Shown one piece after another: positions 42,464-53,443 of a DNA stretch of 64,000 nucleotides. The stretch is from assembly GCA_946811185.2 (NCBI GenBank), contig OX328109.1:43942129-44006128 (forward strand). Reading direction: 5' to 3'. Under the pieces are notes generated by a model, which was not told the DNA's origin, made no database searches, and saw only the letters and a program-made list of their open reading frames with translations. Position numbers and translations under genes: made by a program. This stretch comes from Hippopus hippopus. Taxonomy: Eukaryota > Mollusca > Bivalvia > Cardiida > Cardiidae. Within the stretch, counting starts at the first letter, position 1. Each line of letters begins with the position of its first letter.

Positions 42464-42904
42464 GTAAGTCCTTTTTCTATAAAATTCTAAGATGGTGTTT
42501 TAGACTAATTCAAATGGGAAACATCTGCGGACGACATATCAATATGAATGATGGACAGAAAAGGCGAACAAGTATCGTGCAATTAGGATAAAATACTTGT
42601 CATGTATGTTACCTACTGCATAGTATATAAGATCTTTTTACCCTATCGCAAAGTTGAAATTTAAGTGAGAAAAAAGCACTAAAATAACAGCTCCTCCAAT
42701 GTTGCTTTTGGCAAGAATGTCATCAGATTAAAGGTTTTTATGCAGTCTGATCTTGAAGTACACTGTCCCCAAAAGCAGCTATAAAAAGATCGATAGGCAT
42801 GAAAGACACTCTTAGGTTTTATGATTTGAACAGAAGCAATGGTCCGTCGAGATGAAACAGCAGATGCCATTGTCTCTGACAATAAGCTCACCCTTATTAT
42901 GTAG

Positions 42905-42998
42905 GTGTATGTGTGTGTGTACGTCCATCGGTCTGTCTGTCTGTCTCTCTTTCTTTGTGTCCGTCTGTCTGTCTGCCTGTCGGTCTGTCTGTCTCTGT
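42905..42998. repeat. GT/GTCT-rich microsatellite
   Basis: gtatgtgtgtgtgtacgtcc, then ctgtctgtctctct units, 0.45 kb inside the SLC6 intron. Confidence 0.85.
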
Positions 42999-43155
42999 TA
43001 ATATTATTTATATAAGGAGTAGATATTTAAGAATAACTGATCTCAGTGAAAATCAATATCTTCACTTGAACAATCGATTTCTCAGGTATATTTTACGTAT
43101 ACAGTGTTAACAGTAAAATGAAATAAATTAGCACGTTTATAAGACACATTTCTCT

Positions 43156-43384
43156 TTAACCCATTACCACACAATCCCTACTTTTGACGACCCTGAGAAA
43201 GAAGCCTTTTGAAAACATTGTGGGAAAAGGAGAAAATGCTGGTAACCAGCATTTTCTCCTTTTCCCACAATGTTTTCTACCCTTCACAAAACAAATTTCA
43301 AATTTTCAGTCACTTTTATTTTGTCGTCTGCAAATGCTTTCGATTTGGACAAGTCTAAAATTTTGTCGTTTGGTAATGAGTTAA
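43156..43384. mobile_element. Family A MITE, full length with perfect core hairpin
   Basis: TTAA to TTAA, 229 bp. The core 43211..43277 is a perfect 33-bp inverted repeat around a single central base, from gaaaacattgtggg to cccacaatgttttc. Sits 0.7 kb into the SLC6 intron. Confidence 0.9.
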
Positions 43385-43989
43385 ACATGAAACAGATAAA
43401 CCAAAATCACACCACTGTGATTAAAAATCACTTAAGTAAGTGATAGAACAAGGCCTAAGTCCCCGAAGCAACGAAGGAAATTTGTATTCATAATTACGAT
43501 AATCCATTCTTTCTATCTCTCACTCACCCATTTTACCGACAAAATTCTGATCTGTTAAACTGCCAATTTCTCACGAATTTCTTGCAGTGTGTTCTAACGT
43601 AAAACTGAATACTGTCATAACGGAAATAATTTAAACCCATTCTCTGTAATCTATTTGACATACATGTACCACTGAGTTGTATGATCAAAGAAGAGGAGAA
43701 AATTTTGAACAGAAGGAAAATACCTCAAGCTGTTAAATGAATGGGAAAAAAAAAAACCTAGTTCTCAAAGGTGCAATAGTTTGTAACAAGCAATTTCACC
43801 TTTCCCTAAAATGTTTTCAAAACGTGTCCATTGCATTTGGCTTAGAAAAAGCGATGTCGCATTTGTAATTTGGCCAACTTTCCGATATACAGAGACTTTT
43901 CAATTGGATTAGTAAAAGTACATAAATGAAATTAATCCGTTTTTATTATGTTCATGGCCTGTGATTCTTGACCTAAATGGACCATGTTT
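43385..43989. other. Unannotated intron sequence
   Basis: No repeat family except a short degenerate family A core near 43790..43830; no exon signal. Confidence 0.4.
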
Positions 43990-44193
43990 TGATCCTTTAT
44001 CCCGCTAAATAAGTGAAATGAAACTTAAAGCCAACAGTATGAACCCAAATTTTGCCATTTCAGATGTATCTTTGGGGAGAGATATCTCCTTATCGGACAG
44101 TGTTGATCCAAGATCAGACTGCACGTTCTGTGCAGTCTGATCTTGATCTACACTGTCCGCAAAAGGTCAGTCAGTCGTGCTTAGCAGGGTTAA
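43990..44193. mobile_element. Family C element, nearly full
   Basis: tgatcctttatcccgctaaa to gtgcttagcagggttaa; perfect core arms. Confidence 0.8.
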
Positions 44194-44249
44194 AGAATTC
44201 GCGGGTCTCGATTTCGTTTTTCATTCATCTTTTGTAATCAGTCCGTATT

Positions 44250-44475
44250 ACCCTTTACCATACAATCTCGACTTTCGACGGCCCTGGAAAACAAGGCTTT
44301 GGAAAACATTGTGGGAAAAGAAGAAAATACTGGTAACCAGCATTTTCTCCTTTTCCCACAATCTTTCCTAGCCTTTCATGGACAAATATCACCATTTGAA
44401 CAATATTTAGTTTGTCGTCTGCACACTCTTTCAATTTAGACCAGTCTAAAATTTTGTCGTTTGGTAAAGAGTTGA
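44250..44475. mobile_element. Family A MITE
   Basis: ttaccctttaccatacaatc on the left, core intact, right end ggtaaagagttgaa. A second, opposite and degraded copy follows (44476..44640). Confidence 0.82.
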
Positions 44476-44640
44476 ACTGTTTATCAAACGACAAAATATC
44501 AGAACCAGACCAAAAGCTGTTACAGACGACATATTAAATGAGATTGAAATAATGAAATTTATCTCTGAAAATATAGAAAACCTTGTGGGGAAAAGAAGAA
44601 AATGCTGTTTACCATCTGTTTATCATTTTCCAGTTACTTT
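44476..44640. mobile_element. Family A MITE, decayed, opposite orientation
   Basis: tttatcaaacgacaaaatat start, interior gaaaaccttgtgggg, one core arm only. Confidence 0.65.
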
Positions 44641-44799
44641 ACGGATGTATTCTGCGGAGTGTGTAGACCAAGATTAGACTGCTCACTAGGACAGTCTTAG
44701 TTTAGAACTCACTCTCTGCTTGTCTATAAATAATATTTTTGGGTCGTTTAAATATCTATGAAATGCAAATGAATTTGAGTCATGCTCTGTGAAAAAGGG

Positions 44800-44907
44800 A
44801 TGACGATCACTTATTGTATGGTCGGTCTAAGTGTTCGTCACTGGCAGAAAAATAATTTATAAAACTGTGTCAAAAGTTGCCAAGTCGCTTTTACTTTTTA
44901 TCCGATT
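44800..44907. mobile_element. Family F internal fragment
   Basis: atcacttattgtatggtcgg ... gtcgcttttactttttatcc; middle of the family only. Confidence 0.6.
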
Positions 44908-45119
44908 TTAACCCATAGACTACTAACCGGGACTCAAAGACCTTTCGCGGGCAGTGTAGATTAAGATCAGAGTGCACAGAATGTGCAGTCTGATCTTATA
45001 TCTACACTGTCCAATCTGAAGATGTCTCTCCCTAGAAAACACATTTGAAATAGTAATATGTTGGCTTTTACCATCAGCTTGAAAGTTTCATTTCACTTAT
45101 GTATCAAGCTATTGGTTAA
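44908..45119. mobile_element. Family C element, full length, opposite orientation
   Basis: ttaacccatagactactaac to caagctattggttaa, 212 bp; core near perfect. Confidence 0.82.
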
Positions 45120-45227
45120 AATTCATTTTTTAAGCCGGCAACAAACACTTGGAACGGCGGTACATTAAGAGACAGTCACCTTTCGCAATAATTTACACAC
45201 TTTTGAATGGTATGGTTTAAATATAAA

Positions 45228-45405
45228 TGAGGTATGCTCTGTGAAAAAGGGGCTTCATGCATCTGCGAAAAGCATCGACCCAGGTCAGCCTGCGCAGTCC
45301 GCGCAGGCTGACCTGGGTTGATGCTTTTCGCTATTGGTCAATTTTCTGTATGTCCAAGGACCAGTCTACCTCACGATTAAGTCGTTTGTTCAGAAAAAGC
45401 ATTGT
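45228..45405 (+). mobile_element. Family B element, left two-thirds
   Basis: gaggtatgctctgtgaaaaa start, perfect palindrome, breaks off near 45405 into a family F end. Confidence 0.78.
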
Positions 45406-45644
45406 TTACTTTTGGCTGCTATTGGGCCTTTAAAGAATACAGGTTAAAATACTCCAGGAATGATGAATTCCTGAAGCGACTAAAATAACGATGTCATGAT
45501 GCAATCACACGAAACAAACCAACAAAAAAGAATTCCCGTCACATTTATTGTTTCTGTGAGAAAAGAACAGTTTTTTTGGACGCCTTATTCCATGTCAGAA
45601 TAGAAAATGATGTCTTTTTCAGAACGAATAATTCCCTCAGATAT

Positions 45645-45955
45645 TCAGTTTTTTGCCAAACGACAAAATTTTGGACTTGTGCAAATCTAATGCACTTGCT
45701 TAATATAAATTGAATTTGTCTTAACTACACGTATTTACCAAACGACAAAATTTTTCACTAGTTCAAATTCAAAGCACTTGCAGACAACATTTTGAATGTA
45801 GCTCAAATGATGGTTCTGTCTTTGATGCGGGTAGAAAACATAGTGGGAAAAGGAGAAAATGCTGGTTACCAGCATTTTCTCCTTTTCCCACTTTGTTTTC
45901 AAAAACCTTCATCGTTTTGGTCGTTAAAAGTCGGGATTGTGTGGTAAAATATTAA
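45645..45955. mobile_element. Family A MITE pair
   Basis: A left-end fragment (ttttgccaaacgacaaaatt) is followed by a longer copy from about 45732 with a good core and right end gtgtggtaaaatattaa. Confidence 0.7.
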
Positions 45956-45963
45956 ATGATGGG

Positions 45964-46105
45964 ACCTGCTAGAAAACACTATGTTATTGTGTTAAAGGGG
46001 GGAAAATGCTGGTTACCCGCATTTCCTTCTTTTGTCACAATGTGTTTAAAAGCCTTATTTATCAGAATCGTTAAAACTGGGAATTGTGTGAAAAAAAGAT
46101 TAAGA
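45964..46105. mobile_element. Family A MITE core and right part
   Basis: gaaaacactatgttattgtg ... ctggttacccgcatttcctt core, then gggaattgtgtg; diverged. Confidence 0.6.
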
Positions 46106-46121
46106 ATTCGGCAGGCAATGT

Positions 46122-46156
46122 CTTTCCCCCCCCCCCCCCTCTCTCTCTCTCTGTCT
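46122..46156. repeat. C-run then (TC)n
   Basis: ccccccccccccctctctctc type tract just right of a family A fragment. Confidence 0.9.
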
Positions 46157-46201
46157 TCATATGTATCTGTCTTTTTTGTATTGTACAAGCAAACATTACT
46201 G

Positions 46202-46542
46202 GGACCATGCTCTGTGAAAAAAAAAAAAGGGGGGGGTCAAAATATCTGCAAAAAGTATCGACTCATGTCAGACTATGCAATCCTCGAAGGGGGGTTGAAT
46301 ACATCTCTGTGATGCATTATATCAAGCAAGCCTTCGAGTAATTAGGGATCCATACAAGTCCATTTTGTTTAAAAACCGACTGAATTTTGAGGTGGAATGG
46401 TCCTTGGACATGTAGAAAATTAACCCTTGGCAAAAAAGTTTCGACCCATCATGTAGGCCTGCGCTGACCGGGCAGGTCTACATGAATCGATACTTTTTGC
46501 AGATGCATTAAGGTCCCTTTTCATAGAGCATGGTTCATTTAC
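46202..46542. mobile_element. Family B composite
   Basis: A short plus head (gaccatgctctgtgaaaaaa, 46202..46278) runs into a nearly full minus copy (46279..46542, ending agcatggttcat). Confidence 0.75.
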
Positions 46543-46642
46543 ATCGTAGTTGTCCATGCTTGCCTGAGGTTCTTTTAACCAGTGCTCTAAAACATTCTGT
46601 CCAAGCCATTGGCTGCTTCTGATCACGTGAGCAGCCCCAGAA
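46536..46642 (-). mobile_element. SINE, main family, body fragment
   Basis: Minus strand: ccaatggcttggacagaatg and agcactggttaaaagaacct; head and tail missing. Confidence 0.6.
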
Positions 46643-47002
46643 AAGTATAGGTGAAACCCCGGAAAGATACAAGTGAACGATGAAGCCGTCGCTGTGCGAT
46701 AACTGAAATATTGTTAAAAACGTTGTTGACATTATTGTGACATACGTACACAAAAGCGAGGGTTACGTACCCTAAAGTAAATTAACTGTGCTACTAAATG
46801 ACCGAAAACATAACTTACCGCACGAGAAAAGTATTTACACGTTTATTAGCTACCTGTCTGTGTTTACGTCAAAATAGACATACTTGTGACGTAATAGATG
46901 TCGAGCGGATGACGCCGCATCAAGACTAATTAGTTTTGATGGGTGATCTTGACTTTTATATCAACGGGTGATTAACCGAACACATTCTTTACATGTTACA
47001 CC

Positions 47003-47213
47003 TTAGGCTGATAAGTTCGACGCAACGACCTTTTGCGGACAGCGTAGATCAAGATCAGACTGCACAGAACGTGCAGTATGATCTTGAATCCACACTGTCT
47101 GATAAGGAAATATCTTTCCTTGAAAAATACAAGTTTCAAACAGGAATATTTGGGCTTTTTACTATTGGCTTGAAAGTTCCATTTCTTTTATTTAGCATTA
47201 AAAGGATTAAACA
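47003..47213. mobile_element. Family C element
   Basis: cttaggctgataagttcgac to tttagcattaaaaggattaa; core hairpin strong. Lies next to the LINE 3' end. Confidence 0.78.
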
Positions 47214-47341
47214 CAAGGAATACCGTCATAGACCAAATGGCATTGAAAATCCAGCAACTTATTTTGAGTGCTTCATTTCTACACTACGGGTAGTTCAGTA
47301 TTTCCACGTGATAAAAGATGGCAGCTCAAGGGATGAAGGTG

Positions 47342-47594
47342 TCAAAAAGTATTAAATAGCTGATGCCGCTCCAGTTGATATCTGGAACATTTAAAGAAAT
47401 AATGTTCAGCGTCTTCACATTCGTCACATAAGGAACAGCTATTTTCATAAGAAATATGATTAAGAAAGAGATCGTTTTTCAAGTCACTACAATTATTTCG
47501 TATTCTTGCATGAATAACTGAAAGATACCGTGTTTCAAAGGAAAAGTATGACGGAACAATATTAGATTGAAACACATAGTTTGAGATTTCTCGT
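47342..47594 (-). pseudogene. LINE C-terminal end beyond the MITE
   Basis: Resumes as KREISNYVFQSNIVPSYF after the MITE and carries the Cys/His motif CSLCDECEDAEHYFFKC, ending near QLFNTF. Fusing it to the preceding part across one TTAA restores SSFKREI without a frame change. Confidence 0.85.
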
Positions 47595-47823
47595 TTAACC
47601 CTTTCCCAAACAATCCCTGGTTTTTACGGGTCAGGAATAGAAGCCTTTTGAAAACATTGTGGGAAAAGGAGAAAATGCTGGTAACCAGCATTTTCTCCTT
47701 TTCCCACAATGTTTTCTACCCTATCATATAGAAAAATCATCTTTTTAGCAACTGTTAATTTGTCATCTGCAAAATACTTTCAATTTGGTCTGGTCCAAAA
47801 TTTGCCGTTTGGGAAAGGGTTAA
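47595..47823. mobile_element. Family A MITE inserted in the LINE (TTAA site)
   Basis: Reference insertion for the family. Both ends are TTAA, then CCCTTTCCCAAAC and its complement; 229 bp including both TTAAs. The LINE reading frame is restored if one TTAA and the element are removed, so the duplicated target is TTAA. TTAA targets with CCC-type termini are typical of piggyBac-type elements. The core palindrome is intact. Confidence 0.92.
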
Positions 47824-48019
47824 AGGATGAAATTGTAGGTATTTGTCTCAAATGCAGAGGAAGCTGATTCCAGAGGGAGATTAAAGAAGGAACACAAAAG
47901 CTTTCGAACAAAGTAGTACGACATGGAAGTAACATGAAATCATCATTATGTCGCAAATTATAATTGACAAGATTACCAACGTTTTGTGGAAAAAGTGAAG
48001 TTAAATATTCCGCAACCAT
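47824..48019 (-). pseudogene. LINE C-terminal segment, shifted frame
   Basis: Reads EYLTSLFPQNVGNLVNYNLR to IPTISSF, the family continuation of the reverse transcriptase ORF, in a frame shifted from the upstream part. It breaks off at the TTAA target of the MITE. Confidence 0.85.
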
Positions 48020-48882
48020 ATATGTGTGATTTTGTAAGCGAGAACAAACTTTTGATATTTACGTCTTTCTGATAAACTTAGCCAGCCTAGTTCTTGAAAT
48101 AGATAATACAAACTAGTTGATCGCGTTAGCCCAGTGACAATTCTTCCAGCTTCGATTTGAATTTTTTCCAATTTGTCCTTTTCATAGAGAGTGCAGTTGT
48201 CCCAAACAACAGAAGCATATTCAAGAATTGGTCGAAGGAAAGAAAGGTATATTTGATTAAGTGTCTTACGTCTAACAGTAAATTTTAGCTTTCGCATAAT
48301 CCCTAAGAGTTTTGATGCTGATAGAATAATATTATCTATGTGTTTATGCCATTTGCAATCAACGCTGAAAGTCAGTCCTAAGTGTTTATGAGTGTCAGCA
48401 ACATCCAAAAGCGTGCCATTAAAAGTCAAAAGGGGAGCTTGCTGATTTCCAAAATAAAAGACTTCATTCTTAGCCGCATTAAATGTGACTAGCCACAGTT
48501 TCGGCCACTTTGTAATAATGTCAAGATCAAGATTTAGAATACTCTGAAGGTCAGCTGTGTTAGAGGTTGTACAAGCGAGAGACGTGTCATCTGCAAATAG
48601 CCTTACAACACTTAGTAGCGATTCGGTAATATCATTTACATAGACCAAAAACAGAAGGGGGCCAAGAACAGAACCTTGAGGAACTCCAGCCAACATTCTT
48701 TCAGGACGAGAATAGGAGCTTCCAATGAACACAAGCTGACGTCTATCAGATAAATAGTTTTCAATCCAATTAAGTAACTGACCACATATACCATTCTGCT
48801 TCAGTTTGAATATTAACCCTTTATGCCAAACTCTATCGAAAGCTTTAGAAATATCACAAAAAAATGACACAGGTTTGAGTTT
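48001..48882 (-). pseudogene. Reverse transcriptase domain of the truncated LINE
   Basis: About 290 codons are open from the truncation point. FADD is at residues 116-119 of the frame that opens at 48942; the first roughly 20 of those codons come from an adjoining MITE fragment. The frame runs into a stop at 48001 while the family continuation (EYLTSLFP) is in another minus frame, showing one indel near 48010. Confidence 0.9.
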
Positions 48883-49011
48883 TGTTATCAAAGGACTGAA
48901 CAATTTGATGGTAAAGAGAAAGAAGACACTGGTAACTGGCATTACAATGCCCGCTAAAGCCTTATTCCAAGGGTTGTGGTAACCTGGGATAGTTTTGGTA
49001 AAGGATTAGAA
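48883..49011. mobile_element. Family A fragment at the LINE truncation point
   Basis: Holds one core arm, gttgtggtaacctgggatag and ggtaaaggatta. It meets the LINE exactly where the reverse transcriptase frame loses family similarity. Confidence 0.65.
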
Positions 49012-49417
49012 GATTTGATTGAAACTTATAGGCCAATCTTGAGATAAATAAACTGTTGCTATGTCAAACCTATTGGCATGGGGGAGGGGTGGGGGGATTA
49101 CTTTATACTGGGCTGTGTAGATCTTGTGGTCAAACTGCACATTTTGCACTTGACAATTGAGGGTCTATTTTATTTCAATTTTGGTCATAAAAACTTCTCT
49201 TAGCAACCTAAGGGTTAATCATGGATCGGTTTGGAATTGAAGCAAAAATAGATATTTGATCATTTTGGACGTGAAAAATAGTCCCTTTTATAAATATTTG
49301 CAAACGAACAAACGAAATAACAAAAGAAGTTTCTTAGGTAAGATTCAAACACGTAAAAAGAACCGGAATAAGGAGGAATGCATCACTGATTGAGCCCTAC
49401 GAATTAAAGTAACGATA

Positions 49418-49772
49418 GCTGCTAAAAGTAAACAAGGGGTGTTAAAATTCATTTCAATTTAAATCATACTATTTAATAGTGTGGAAGTTATTGTGAAAAT
49501 GACAATCTGTTATTGTACGGTCGGTCCCAGTGACAGTCGCTGGCAGAGAAATTAATTTGAAAATAGGTTAAAACCTGCCAGGTCACTCTATTTTTTGTTT
49601 AGTTTTGCCTGATTTTGAAATTCATTTTTCTGTCTGTGACGAATACTTGGAGCAACCACACAAAAACAGCTTGACATCTTCACAATATTTTCATTTTTTT
49701 TAAATTGTATGATTTGAATTTAAATGCATTATAATACCTGCTTTGAGTTTTTGGCCCTTATTGGGCCTTTAG
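49418..49772. mobile_element. Family F element, full length
   Basis: gctgctaaaagtaaacaagg to ggcccttattgggccttt, with gttattgtacggtcggtccc inside. Confidence 0.75.
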
Positions 49773-50081
49773 GTATCGAAACAATAATAGCTGGCTCTTT
49801 TACGAGTTTTACCGAAAGTGTAGTTCACATCACCGCAACCAAAATATATACTGCCACTATGAAAAAGTAGATCTGTATCACTATTAGCGCAGTTGAAGAG
49901 ATCCTAAGTCTCTGGAACCAGAAAAAAAAAGTGATTTAAAATTCGACTGCACGTTCTAGAATCTAAAGGAACATAACAAGTTTTGGGCCCTCTCATCAAA
50001 GGTCAAGGTCACAGCGCGAGAAAGAATAAATGATCTCGTGTACTCGTATAACCCATTTTAGCCAGAATATGACGTGGTGAA

Positions 50082-50152
50082 GTGGACAGTGTAGATGCAA
50101 GATTCGACTGCACAGTCTTGGAATCTGATCTTGATCTACACTATTCTTAAAA
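50082..50152. mobile_element. Family C core, decayed
   Basis: gtggacagtgtagatgcaag ... cttgatctacactattc. Confidence 0.65.
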
Positions 50153-50281
50153 GCAATTTCAGTTTTCCTTTTTTAGAATGAGTATCTTTATTCTATTCTC
50201 ATTTCTAAAACGCTCAAATAAATTTGATTGTAGCTGCACCCTCATTCAACATTTCTTAACCCTTTTGGTGATAAATAAATG

Positions 50282-50510
50282 ATCTATGCTGTGGGGAGCG
50301 GGGATCAATGCATCTCCTTGATGCATTATATCAAATCCGTTTTGTTTAACAACCAACCGAACCATGGAGAAGGCTGGTCCTTGGGCATGCAGAAAATTTA
50401 CAAAATAGCAAAAAATATCGACTCAGGTCAGCCTGCGCGGACTGCGCAGGCTGACCTGAGTCGATACTTTTGTGCAGATGCGTTTAACCTCGTTTTCACT
50501 GGGCATGTTT
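50282..50510 (-). mobile_element. Family B element
   Basis: gctgtggggagcggggatca start (worn terminus), perfect palindrome gcctgcgcggactgcgcagg, end cactgggcatgttt. Confidence 0.78.
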
Positions 50511-50728
50511 GAAATGAAATGGAAGCTCCAAGTCAATAAAAAAGATGCAGATATTGTAATCAGTTCAAAGTTTTCGTATCAGTTTTTTCTAAAGATCAGA
50601 CTACATATTCTTCCAGTCTGATCTTGATCTACATACTGCGCATAATCAACTGAATTTGGGCTCAGTTCTCCAAAGGGTTATTGATCAACAATTAAAGATA
50701 AACATTCTGCTTTCAGAATATGAACGAG

Positions 50729-50991
50729 TCAAGCTCTGGCAAAAAGGGGCTTAATGCATATCCGTGATGCATTATACCAAGCAAGTCATTACATAATTAC
50801 GGATCCATAAAATCTATTTTGTCAAACAATCGACTGAATCATGAGGTAGAATGGTCCTTGAGCATGCACGAAGTTGGAAGATAGCGAAAAGTTTCGGTCC
50901 ATGTCAGCCTGCGAGGACTGCGCAGGCTGACATGGATCGATACTTTTCGCAAAAGTATTGAGCCCCCTTTTCACAGAGCATGCCTCATAAA
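50729..50991 (-). mobile_element. Family B element, full length
   Basis: gagtcaagctctggcaaaaa to cagagcatgcctcat; palindrome gcctgcgaggactgcgcagg. Confidence 0.85.
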
Positions 50992-51231
50992 TGTTAAATG
51001 GCTGATAAATGGCTTTTCGATTTGATTCAAATTCAATCATACAAAAAAAAAATCGATGAGGTGTTATACAATTACGTGTTTTTTTCAATTAAAAAATGTA
51101 AACAGACGTATTAAACAGACACGCAAAAACTAACACGATTGTAGGTTAAATACCCGAACTGTGAAATTCTTTTTAAATATCTTACATGATTTTGGCATTC
51201 CGTCTTAGGTAATAATCCAGTTTCTTTTTTT

Positions 51232-51822
51232 AGCTCACCTGAGTACGAAGCGCTCAACGGTGAGTTTTCGTTATCTTGCTGTGTTCGTCGTCGGTTGTGT
51301 GTCGTGTGTCATACATCGTCCGTCGTCAACTTTTACCTTGTTTTTCATTCCGATACTCATTGAGCTTGGTCAGCATGTTTGTCTTGATGATATCTCAGAC
51401 GAGATAAAAAATTAGGTCACTAAGTCAAAACTTAGAAAAGCCTGATGTAGACCATAGAGGCCACATGCCCATGAAAGTTTGTCAGAATCTCTGTCTTAAT
51501 GATTTCTCTGAAGAGTTTGAAAAGGTGAAAAACTAGGTCACTAGGTCAAATCATAGAAAAGCCTTGTGTATACACCAGGGGCCACATTTTCAGTCCAGTA
51601 CTCATGAAAGCTGGTCAGAATGTATGTCCTGAAGATGTCTCAATCCGGTTTGAAAATGGGTCACATCGGGTCAAAAACTAGATCACCAGGTCAAATCTTT
51701 GAAATACCTGGTGTATTCTTTAGAATGTTTGTCAAGATATCTCGGAAAAGATTGGCAACGGGTCATGTTTGGCCAAATGGCTAAGTAGAGCAACCTCAGG
51801 GCCATTATGGCCCTCTTGTTTA
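51232..51822. repeat. agctcacctgag ... ccctcttgttta bivalve-type repeat
   Basis: Starts agctcacctgagtacgaagc and ends gccattatggccctcttgtt. The interior has about three degenerate 120-bp units carrying aaactaggtcactaggtcaa and tcatagaaaagccttgtgta. I know such sequences from bivalve genomes; no ORF. Confidence 0.78.
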
Positions 51823-51960
51823 TTTTTCAAGATTATTTTTTCAGAGTATAATCAAATAACAACCACCTACGGAATAATTATTATTTGGTTCACTCTACAC
51901 AGTGTTATATATAGTTATATAATACGGGATAGATTTTGAGCTATGTAAGAAATGAAGCGA

Positions 51961-52050
51961 ATATTGATGATGATAATGATGATGATGATAATGATGATGC
52001 TGATGACGATGATTATGATGGTGACGCAGACAATGATGATAACAATGATG
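51961..52050. repeat. (GATGAT)n microsatellite
   Basis: Imperfect gatgatgataatgatgatga array. Confidence 0.9.
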
Positions 52051-52059
52051 GTTTTTCCA

Positions 52060-52215
52060 ATATAAACTTTGACTTGGATGACTGTTGTTGAGGCATTACC
52101 TTTTTACCAGGATTATAAATTGAAAGCACTCGCAGACGAAAATAGAAATGTGGCTCAAGTGATGGGATTTGTCTTAGAATGGACAGGAAACATTGTGAGA
52201 AAAGGAAAAAATCAT
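52060..52215. mobile_element. Family A MITE, partial and diverged
   Basis: Contains ggattataaattgaaagcac, ggaaacattgtgagaaaagg and a truncated core; the right end is lost. Confidence 0.55.
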
Positions 52216-52290
52216 GTTTTCTCCGCTACCGACTGCGTTACCGGTTTTCACGTTTGAACTAAACTGCAACCGCATATTTGTACATGGGGA

Positions 52291-52385
52291 GACGAGCCCA
52301 TCGGTAGCTCAGGCGGTGTCGTACATGGCTTGAAACCCAGAGGTTACGGGTTCTATACCCAGCTCGACCAAATTTTTTGCAATGA
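52291..52385 (+). mobile_element. tRNA-like SINE head
   Basis: catcggtagctcaggcggtg (A box) and gaggttacgggttctatacc (B box); the following sequence is not the main SINE body. Confidence 0.55.
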
Positions 52386-52659
52386 GTAACCCTCAAACTG
52401 CTAAATAAATGATACGAATATTTCTTCTCAATGGTAACAAGAAATCAAGAAATATCTTTAAAAAAGATACACGGCGTAAATTTAGCTGCACATAGGTAGG
52501 GACCCTTAGAATAAACATGTCTACTTTTTGACCAATCACAAATTTCTATTTATTATTTCGTGTTTAGTACCAAATGTAGGTCAAAAGCCAGCATATTCAG
52601 CCACGCCGAAAAAAAAAAACAAATACTGCGATTTAAAAATTGATCTCACAGGAAAAAAT

Positions 52660-52774
52660 ACCGTTTCGAACAGTGCAGATCCAAGATCAGACTGCACGTT
52701 TTTGTGCAGTCTGATATTGATCTACACTGTCCGCAATAGCTCCCTCCAGTCGCGCTTAGCTGCCTAAGAGTTAA
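52660..52774. mobile_element. Family C core and right end
   Basis: gaacagtgcagatccaagat core, end cgcttagctgcctaagagttaa. An isolated left-end-like stretch (aaccctcaaactgctaaata) lies at 52388. Confidence 0.72.
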
Positions 52775-52775
52775 T

Positions 52776-52967
52776 GACAATCATCGCGGTTCATGCCTAT
52801 CTCACTGCTGAACATTGTTTTGGCGATTTCTATTTGGAAAAGCAGCCTTTTGCTGTTATGTGAGGTACTGGTAAGAGAAACTGCAAGAAAGCATGGATAT
52901 GAATGTACTCTGGTCGCCGCGATATATCTGAAATGATGTTGAAAACAGCGTTAAACACACACAAAGA
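52776..52967 (+). mobile_element. SINE, main family, head lost
   Basis: gacaatcatcgcggttcatg to gaaaacagcgttaaacacac; body diverged (ggaaaagcagccttttgctg). Confidence 0.72.
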
Positions 52968-53210
52968 ACAAACATGTGATACATTGGAAAACTGTACTAT
53001 GATACATTGACCTTTTTGCAGTGTATAGACCCCCCTTAAAGAGACAAAATTTAATGTCATCATTGCACGTGGCGGGGGAAAATAGACGATAAAAAAATCC
53101 CATGTCTCCGGTGTTGAATGAAAATGCATAAACACATCTCTGACCTCTATTCCTGTAATTGATTCTGAACATTTATTGGAAGGCAAAAAAGTGGTCTTGT
53201 GGAAAATATT

Positions 53211-53443
53211 TGAGCCTTGCTCTGTGATAAGGGGGGCTTAATGCATCTGCGAAAAGTATCGACCTGGGCTGATACTTTTCCCTTACGGTCATTTTTTTGT
53301 ATGTCTAAGGACCATTATACCTCATGATTAAGTCGGTTGTTAAGAAAAAAGTGGATATTATAAATCTGTAAGTATGTGATGGCTTGCTTGGTACCATGGG
53401 TCACGGAGATACATTAAGGCCACTTTTCCAGGAGCATGACTCA
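53211..53443 (+). mobile_element. Family B element, half the palindrome deleted
   Basis: gagccttgctctgtgataag to caggagcatgactca; the centre is reduced to gacctgggctgatac. Confidence 0.78.

Larger units (their letters stand above)
47342..48882 (-). mobile_element. Non-LTR retrotransposon (CR1/Jockey-like), 5'-truncated, MITE inside
   Basis: Minus-strand reverse transcriptase region with motif A (FCDISKAFDRVW), motif B (AGVPQGSVLGP) and catalytic FADD, then thumb and C-terminal parts (HKHLGL, LEYASVVWDNC), YLTSLFP...NLRHN, and a terminal HARIRNNCSDL...CSLCDECEDAEHYFFKC cysteine/histidine motif. The endonuclease and ORF1 are missing, so this is a typical 5'-truncated copy. A frameshift lies near 48010, and a family A MITE (47595..47823) splits the C-terminal part. 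Dead element. Confidence 0.9.

Noticed and set aside
42464..42591. Extension of the transporter reading frame past residue 130.
   Set aside because: A strong gtaagt donor lies at 42464 and the following residues lose all SLC6 similarity.
48001..48942. Reverse transcriptase as a retron, telomerase or domesticated gene.
   Set aside because: Motif order, the FADD box and the C-terminal Cys/His motif are those of a CR1/Jockey-like LINE, and the copy is truncated and frameshifted.
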